Assembly: GCA_040385825.1 (NCBI GenBank)
Contig: JAZKGQ010000012.1
Location: 1 to 20,441 of the forward strand
Reading direction: 5' to 3'
Origin: JANNNF01 sp040385825
GTDB lineage: Bacteria; Pseudomonadota; Alphaproteobacteria; Rhodobacterales; Rhodobacteraceae
Length of the DNA stretch: 20,441 nucleotides
Below the pieces are notes generated by a model that ran no database searches, was not told the DNA's origin, and worked only from the letters and a program-made list of their open reading frames with translations. Both the position numbers and the translations under genes were made by a program. This document shows, piece by piece, positions 15,668 to 20,441 of this stretch (its first letter is position 1; the number at the start of each line of letters is the position of its first letter).

Positions 15668-16969
15668 TTACAGGCCCAGCCTGTCGCGCAGCGAAAACCA
15701 CGTCATCGCCGCCACCAGCAACGGCCAGCGCAGGGCGCTGCCCCCCGGAAAGCGCTGCTGCGGCAGGTTTGCCATCACGTCGAACCGTTCGTGCTGCCCC
15801 TGTATCGCCTGCGCGCACATCTTGCCCGCCAGCGTCGCCATCGCCACCCCATGCCCGGAATAGCCCGAGGCCGACAGCACATTGGCCGCAGGGCGCGCAA
15901 AGCAGGGCATCCGGTTCATGGTGATGGCCAGCGTGCCACCCCAGGCATGGTCGATCCGGGTGCCCTTGAGCTGCGGGTAAACCTCAAGCATCGGTTTCGA
16001 CACGGTCTTGATGATGTCGGGAAAGCGGTAGCCATAGCTTTCGCCACCCCCGAACAGCAGGCGGTTGTCGTCTGACAGCCGCCAGTAATTGACCACGAAT
16101 TTCGTATCGGCCACCGCCACCGGCTGCGACAGGATGTCGGTTGCGCGATCCCCCAACGGTTCGGTCGCGACGATGAAGTTGTTGATCGGCATGACGCGGG
16201 CCGCCACTTTCGGCTCCAGCCCGCCGATATAGCCGTTCACCGCCAGCAGCACATGGTCGCAGGTCACGTGGCCTTGCCCCGTGCGCACCACCGGCTTTGC
16301 GCCATGGGCTATGTGATGCACCTCGGACCGTTCCATGATCCGCGCGCCCGCCGTGGTCGCAGCCGCCGCCAGCCCAAGCGCATAGTTCAGCGGATGCAGA
16401 TGCCCCGCGCCATGGTCTATATCGCCACCGTGATAGGCCTTCGACCCGACCAGCGCCCGCATCTGAGTGCGGTCCAGCGCCTCGATCCGGGTATAGCCAT
16501 AATCACGGTGCAGCTTTTCCACATACTGCCGCGCGTGCCGGGCCTCACCCTCGGACCAGCAGGCATGGGCCACACCGGGGCGCAGCGTGACGGGCATGGC
16601 GTGATCTGCGATCAGGTCGCTGACCAGCGCCTTCGATTCCTCGGCCAGCCCCCACAACCGCCGCGCGGTTTCCAGCCCGAAATGCCGCTCCAGCCAGTCC
16701 TGATCCTGCCGCATGCCGGACCCGACCTGGCCCCCGTTGCGGCCCGACGCGCCAAAGCCCACGCGGTGGGCTTCCAGCACCACCACCTCATAGCCCGCCT
16801 GCGCCAGATGCAGCGCCGCCGACAGCCCGGTATAGCCCGCGCCGATGATGCAGACATCGGCCCGCACCGCCCCTTTCAGCATGGGAAACGGGGCCATGGG
16901 CGTAGCGGTGGCGGCATAGTAGGACGGGGGGTATTCCCCCGTCCTGTCATTGGCATGCAGCAGGTTCAT
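15668..16969 (-). CDS. puuB: FAD-dependent gamma-glutamylputrescine oxidoreductase
   Basis: PuuB oxidises gamma-glutamylputrescine to the aldehyde, releasing ammonia and hydrogen peroxide. The 433-residue protein is a DAO-type flavoenzyme: dinucleotide motif GAGYTG at 43-48, E66 at the end of the second strand (VVVLEAHRVGFGASGRNGG), and the C-terminal ASGYSGHGVAMATLAGK flavin segment. HLHPLNYALGLA and NYWRLSDDNRLLFGGGE are typical of PuuB rather than of glycine oxidase. The ATG at 16967-16969 overlaps the stop of the puuA-like gene (ATGA), so translation is coupled. A perfect 10-bp hairpin falls in codons 9-17. It is the last gene of the operon and ends one base from the convergent RgpF-like gene. 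Confidence 0.92.
   Translation of the reverse strand: MNLLHANDRTGEYPPSYYAATATPMAPFPMLKGAVRADVCIIGAGYTGLSAALHLAQAGYEVVVLEAHRVGFGASGRNGGQVGSGMRQDQDWLERHFGLETARRLWGLAEESKALVSDLIADHAMPVTLRPGVAHACWSEGEARHARQYVEKLHRDYGYTRIEALDRTQMRALVGSKAYHGGDIDHGAGHLHPLNYALGLAAAATTAGARIMERSEVHHIAHGAKPVVRTGQGHVTCDHVLLAVNGYIGGLEPKVAARVMPINNFIVATEPLGDRATDILSQPVAVADTKFVVNYWRLSDDNRLLFGGGESYGYRFPDIIKTVSKPMLEVYPQLKGTRIDHAWGGTLAITMNRMPCFARPAANVLSASGYSGHGVAMATLAGKMCAQAIQGQHERFDVMANLPQQRFPGGSALRWPLLVAAMTWFSLRDRLGL
16921..16945 (-). repeat. Perfect 10-bp hairpin inside the start of puuB
   Basis: AGGACGGGGG (16921-16930) and CCCCCGTCCT (16936-16945) are exact complements around a 5-base loop. In the mRNA the stem lies 25-49 bases into the puuB coding sequence, within the ribosome's first footprint after initiation. 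It codes for unremarkable residues (DRTGEYPPS), so the symmetry is not needed by the protein. Confidence 0.65.
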
Positions 16970-18321
16970 ACGTTCAGCAGCAGATGTTCACGTTCCCACG
17001 GGCTGATGACTTGCAGGAATTCCTTGTATTCATTGCGCTTTACGGAATCGTAGACCTTGCAGAAATCGGTGCCCAGCACCTCGCACAGCGCGCGGTCCTC
17101 CTCCAGCAGATCCAGCGCGTCGCCCATGTTGGTGGGAATGTCGTCGCTGTCGATATAGGCGCTGGTCTTGAACTCGGGGCGCGGGTCGCGTTTCTCCATC
17201 AGCCCCAGATAGCCGCAGGCGAGGGTGGCCGCGATGCCGAGGTAAGGGTTGCAATCCATGCCCGGCAGCCGGTTTTCCACCCGCCGCGCGGCAGGGGTGG
17301 AAATCGGGATGCGCAGGCCCGTGGTGCGGTTGTCGCGGCCCCATTCCAGATTGATCGGGGCGGCAAAATCGGGAACATAGCGGCGATAGCTGTTGACGTA
17401 AGGCGCCAGAACCGCAATCGCCCCGGTCAGATGGTTCTGCATGCCGGCGATGAAATGCAGGAAATGCTCTGTCTCGCCGCCCTTCTTGTCGGCAAAGATG
17501 TTGCGGCCGGTCTTGGCATCCACGACCGAGCTGTGGATGTGCATGGCGGACCCCGGCTCGCCGCCGATGGGTTTCGCCATGAAGGTGGCAAAGCAATCAT
17601 GCCGTAGTGCTGCCTCGCGGATCAGGCGCTTGAAGAAAAATACGTCATCGGCCAGCCGCACCGGGTCGCCATGGGCAAGGTTCAGCTCGATCTGGCCCGC
17701 ACCGCCTTCTTGCAGGATGCCGTCAATCTCCAGCCCTTGGGCTTCGGCAAAATCATAGATGTCGTCGATCACCTTGCCATATTCATCAATCGCCGACAGC
17801 GAATAGGCCTGCTTGCCCGCAGCCCTGCGGCCCGACCGGCCCATCGGGGGTTCCACCGGCATGTTGGGGTCGATGTTGCGGGCGGTCAGGAAGAACTCCA
17901 TCTCCGGCGCCACGACCGGCACCCAGCCCTGATCGGCATAAAGCTGCACGATCCGGCGCAGCACGTTGCGCGGGCTGAAGGTGATCGGCTGGCCGTCCTG
18001 ATCCTGCGCATCATGGATCACCTGCAAAGTCACATCCGCCGTCCACGGCGCGGCGGTCGCGGTGCTGAAATCGGGCACCATTACCATGTCCGGTTCGGTG
18101 AAGGCATCAAACGGATTGTCCGCCCATTCGCCCGTGATGGTTTGCAGGAAGATCGAGTTCGGCAGGAAATAGTTGGTCTGCTTGGCAAACTTCGCGGCAG
18201 GCATCGCTTTGCCCCGCGCCACCCCGGCAATGTCGCCGATCACGCATTCCACCTCATCCACGCGGCGGTTGCCGATGTAATCTCGTGCGGCTTCGGGCAG
18301 TTGGTCGGTCCATTTGGACAT
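16966..18321 (-). CDS. puuA: Glutamine synthetase family protein, gamma-glutamylputrescine synthetase-like
   Basis: The 451-residue protein belongs to the glutamine synthetase superfamily. The N-terminal beta-grasp domain includes ECVIGDIAGVARGKAMPA. The catalytic domain has the metal-ligand pair E140/E142 (APEMEFF), a further glutamate in GAGQIELNL, the His motif GSAMHIHSSV and the ATP/Glu segment NRTTGLRIPIS. Next to puuB it is best read as PuuA, ligating glutamate to putrescine with ATP; substrate choice among polyamines is not visible. The ATG at 18321 is used. A GTG at 18330 overlapping the upstream stop (GTGA) would add three residues and cannot be excluded. It is tightly coupled to both neighbours. 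Confidence 0.85.
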   Translation of the reverse strand: MSKWTDQLPEAARDYIGNRRVDEVECVIGDIAGVARGKAMPAAKFAKQTNYFLPNSIFLQTITGEWADNPFDAFTEPDMVMVPDFSTATAAPWTADVTLQVIHDAQDQDGQPITFSPRNVLRRIVQLYADQGWVPVVAPEMEFFLTARNIDPNMPVEPPMGRSGRRAAGKQAYSLSAIDEYGKVIDDIYDFAEAQGLEIDGILQEGGAGQIELNLAHGDPVRLADDVFFFKRLIREAALRHDCFATFMAKPIGGEPGSAMHIHSSVVDAKTGRNIFADKKGGETEHFLHFIAGMQNHLTGAIAVLAPYVNSYRRYVPDFAAPINLEWGRDNRTTGLRIPISTPAARRVENRLPGMDCNPYLGIAATLACGYLGLMEKRDPRPEFKTSAYIDSDDIPTNMGDALDLLEEDRALCEVLGTDFCKVYDSVKRNEYKEFLQVISPWEREHLLLNV

Positions 18322-18326
18322 GGGGG

Positions 18327-19022
18327 TCACGCTTTTTGAAGGGTGGGTCTGGGTTGTTTGAAAAAGGCCGCGATTTGCGCCGCCATGGATCTGTCGCCCA
18401 ACGGGTCGGACAGGCGGGCGGTGGCCGCGGCCATCAGCGCATCGGGCACCACGCCCTTGCCGCGGGTCTTCATCAGGCCATCGACGAAATCGGGCGCAAA
18501 TTCCGGGTGGGCCTGCACGGTAAAGGCGCGGTCGTCATACAGCAGCGCGGCGTTGGCGCAAAAGTCGTTGGTGGCGATCACGGTGGCCGAGGTGGGGGCC
18601 TGCACCACCTGATCGCGGTGCCAGGCGTTGAGCGTCACCGTCTTGCCGCCAAAGTCATAATCGGTGGCCCCGACCGCCCAGCCGCCCTTGAACTGTTCAA
18701 CCTTGCCGCCCATGGCCTGCGCGATGATCTGATGGCCAAAGCAGACGCCGACCAAGGGCACATGGGCCGCAAAGGCCGCGCGGATGAAATCCTCCAGCGG
18801 CGGCAGCCAGGGGTGATCTTCATAGACCCCGTGCCGCGACCCGGTGATCAGCCAGCCATCGCAGGCGGCAACCGACGGCGGGAACACCCCGTCCACCACA
18901 CGAAAGGTCTGAAAGGCAAAGCCGTGGCCAGCCAGCAGCCGGGCGAACATGTCGGGATAATCGCCCATTTCCGGGGCAAGAGCGTCGGGCGCGAGGCCGG
19001 TTTGCAGAATGCCGATCAGCAT
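18327..19022 (-). CDS. Class I glutamine amidotransferase-like hydrolase
   Basis: The 231-residue protein has the GATase1 fold and catalytic triad: nucleophile C94 in VGVCFGHQ, H172 and E174 in AHPEF. It resembles the GMP-synthase-type amidotransferase group (COG0518) more than peptidase family C26 PuuD. Within this operon of two glutamine-synthetase-like genes and puuB, the attractive reading is that it removes the gamma-glutamyl group from the pathway product, as PuuD does; that is inference. The start MLIGILQTG (ATG at 19020-19022) is chosen because it begins the first strand of the fold; the longer frame has a Pro/Arg-rich lead. Its stop overlaps the possible GTG of the next gene. Confidence 0.85.
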   Translation of the reverse strand: MLIGILQTGLAPDALAPEMGDYPDMFARLLAGHGFAFQTFRVVDGVFPPSVAACDGWLITGSRHGVYEDHPWLPPLEDFIRAAFAAHVPLVGVCFGHQIIAQAMGGKVEQFKGGWAVGATDYDFGGKTVTLNAWHRDQVVQAPTSATVIATNDFCANAALLYDDRAFTVQAHPEFAPDFVDGLMKTRGKGVVPDALMAAATARLSDPLGDRSMAAQIAAFFKQPRPTLQKA

Positions 19023-19059
19023 GTCAGGTCCATGTATGATGTGAACAAGCCTAAGCCGA

Positions 19060-19086
19060 GGCCCCCCCTGCCGGTCAAGGGGGGCC
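19060..19086. repeat. GC hairpin between the first glutamine synthetase-like gene and the amidotransferase gene
   Basis: GGCCCCCC (19060-19067) and GGGGGGCC (19079-19086) are exact complements with an 11-base loop. It lies in the only sizeable gap (70 bases) of the polyamine operon, 6 bases after the upstream stop. No U-run follows on the minus strand, so it is more likely a partial terminator or an mRNA processing/stability hairpin than a full terminator. Confidence 0.55.
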
Positions 19087-19092
19087 ACGGGG

Positions 19093-20433
19093 TCAGACCG
19101 TATCGAGGTACAGCTCGACCCGTTCTTCCGGGGTCAGTTCCGCGATATAGTGCAATTCCTGCCGTTTGATCAGCACAAAGTTGCGGATCAGTTCCGGCGG
19201 CAGAAACCGGGGCAGGACCGCGCTTTGCTCGAACGCGTCAATCGCGGCTTCCCAGGTTTGCGGGATCTGCGGCAGACCGTCGACGGCATAGGCGTTGCCG
19301 GTGATCGGGCTTGGCGGCTCCATCTGGTTCTCGATCCCGTCCAGCGCCGCGCCCAGAATGGCCGCGAGCATGACATAGGGGTTCACATCGCCCCCGGCCA
19401 CCCGATGTTCGATGCGCCGCGCGGATGAACTGCCCGCCGGAATGCGGATGGCGGCGGTGCGGTTTTCATAGCCCCAGCAAATCGCGGTCGGCGCATGTTT
19501 GCCCGGCACCAGCCGTTCATAGCTGTTCTGGTGCGGCGCAAACATCAGCGCGGAATCGTGCATCGCGTTCAGGCAGCCCGCGACCGCCTGTTTCAGCATC
19601 GCGGTGCCCTTGGGGCCGCCACTGTCAAACACGTTGTCGCCCGCCGCATCAACCACCGAGAAATGGGTGTGCAGGCCAGAGCCCGAATATTCCGGGTAGG
19701 GTTTCGCCATGAAGCTGGCGGCAAAGCCGTGGCGGCGGGCCAGGCCCTTGACCAGCATCTTGAACAGCCACGCATCGTCGGCGGCGCGCAGGGCGTCGTC
19801 GCAATGCATCAGGTTGACCTCGAACTGGCCAAGCCCGGTTTCCGAGGTGCTGGTATCGGCGGGAATGTCCATCGCCTCGCAGGCGTCGTAAAGGTCGGTA
19901 AAGAATGTGTCGAACGCATCAAGTGCCCGGATCGACAGGGTTTCCGACGCCTTGCGCCGCTTGCCGGACCGGGGGCTGGGCGGCACTTGCAGGGTCTTGC
20001 CAGAATCGTCGATCAGGAAAAACTCCAGCTCCATCGCCACCACCGGGGTCAGGCCCTTGGCCTTGAACCGGTCGATCACTGCGCGCAGCGCGTGGCGGGG
20101 GTCGCCATCATAGGGGGTGCCGTTTTCGCGGAACATCCAGATCGGCAGCAGGGCGGTCGGGGCCTCCAGCCAGGGCATCGGCATGAAGCCCCGCTCGGTC
20201 GGTTTCAGCACGCCGTCCTGATCGCCCTGTTCAAACACCAGCGGGCTGTCGTCAATATCTTCGCCCCAGATGTCGAGGCTGAGCACGGAAAACGGAAAGC
20301 GGGTGCCGTCGGCCACAACCTTGTCGGCAAAGCGGGCCGGAACCCGCTTGCCACGGGCCTGACCGTTCAGGTCGGCGGCGGCCACGCGGATGGTACGCAC
20401 TTGCGGGTGCTTACGCAGATAGTCCTTCATCAT
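19093..20433 (-). CDS. Glutamine synthetase family protein (second gamma-glutamylpolyamine synthetase-like paralogue)
   Basis: The 446-residue protein is a second member of the glutamine synthetase family in this operon. It has the N-terminal RVAAADLNGQARGKRVPA segment, E135/E137 in AMELEFF, GLGQFEVNLMH, the His motif GSGLHTHFSVV and NRTAAIRIPAG. All catalytic groups seem intact. It differs clearly from the gene at 16966-18321 and ends ELTPEERVELYLDTV. Position suggests a gamma-glutamylation step on putrescine or another amine. The start is taken as the first of two adjacent ATGs (20433, or 20430). Only eight bases lie beyond it in the window and contain no stop, so a longer protein and its ribosome binding site cannot be judged. 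Confidence 0.83.
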   Translation of the reverse strand: MMKDYLRKHPQVRTIRVAAADLNGQARGKRVPARFADKVVADGTRFPFSVLSLDIWGEDIDDSPLVFEQGDQDGVLKPTERGFMPMPWLEAPTALLPIWMFRENGTPYDGDPRHALRAVIDRFKAKGLTPVVAMELEFFLIDDSGKTLQVPPSPRSGKRRKASETLSIRALDAFDTFFTDLYDACEAMDIPADTSTSETGLGQFEVNLMHCDDALRAADDAWLFKMLVKGLARRHGFAASFMAKPYPEYSGSGLHTHFSVVDAAGDNVFDSGGPKGTAMLKQAVAGCLNAMHDSALMFAPHQNSYERLVPGKHAPTAICWGYENRTAAIRIPAGSSSARRIEHRVAGGDVNPYVMLAAILGAALDGIENQMEPPSPITGNAYAVDGLPQIPQTWEAAIDAFEQSAVLPRFLPPELIRNFVLIKRQELHYIAELTPEERVELYLDTV

Positions 20434-20441
20434 GTTTGTCT

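Overview
The window looks like chromosomal DNA of a GC-rich alphaproteobacterium, most probably a member of the Rhodobacterales (Rhodobacter/Paracoccus-like). This rests on the roughly 65% GC coding style, the sequence character of RpoD, DnaG, NrdR and the polyamine genes, the use of ThyX, and a cluster of CcrM-type GANTC sites. The placement is by recognition only; no search was run.

Layout from left to right. (1) At 104-622 lies a low-GC YbjQ-family gene with an added zinc ribbon, directly downstream of thyX (649-1554); both are on the minus strand. (2) Divergent from thyX are a lipoprotein gene with TbpB-like features (1761-2753) and, 8 bases later, a Slam-type outer-membrane protein (2762-4150). 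Together they form a cargo and translocon pair of the type XI (Slam) surface-lipoprotein pathway. (3) gloA on the plus strand converges on the coupled pair nrdR-ribD on the minus strand. (4) Next comes a small secreted protein of unknown function, then a REP-like double palindrome, then an AT-rich unknown gene translated directly after rpoD, then rpoD and dnaG (all genes on the minus strand). This is the core of the macromolecular-synthesis locus, without rpsU in view. The dnaG-rpoD gap carries five GANTC sites in 77 bp.

(5) Divergent from dnaG is a plus-strand surface-polysaccharide group: a dTDP-rhamnose-4-epimerase-like enzyme, a sulfotransferase-like P-loop protein and an RgpF-like rhamnan synthesis protein. 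(6) This group runs tail to tail, one base apart, into a minus-strand polyamine catabolism operon: glutamine synthetase-like gene, class I glutamine amidotransferase, a second glutamine synthetase-like gene (puuA-like) and puuB. The three downstream genes overlap at stop/start codons.

No rRNA, tRNA, CRISPR array, transposase or phage gene is visible. The two low-GC genes (104-622 and 6891-7286) stand out as probable acquisitions. The least ordinary features are the Slam/lipoprotein pair with its EF-hand-like loop, the GANTC cluster before rpoD, the REP element that supplies the stop codon of the foreign gene after rpoD, and several perfect hairpins in regulatory positions.
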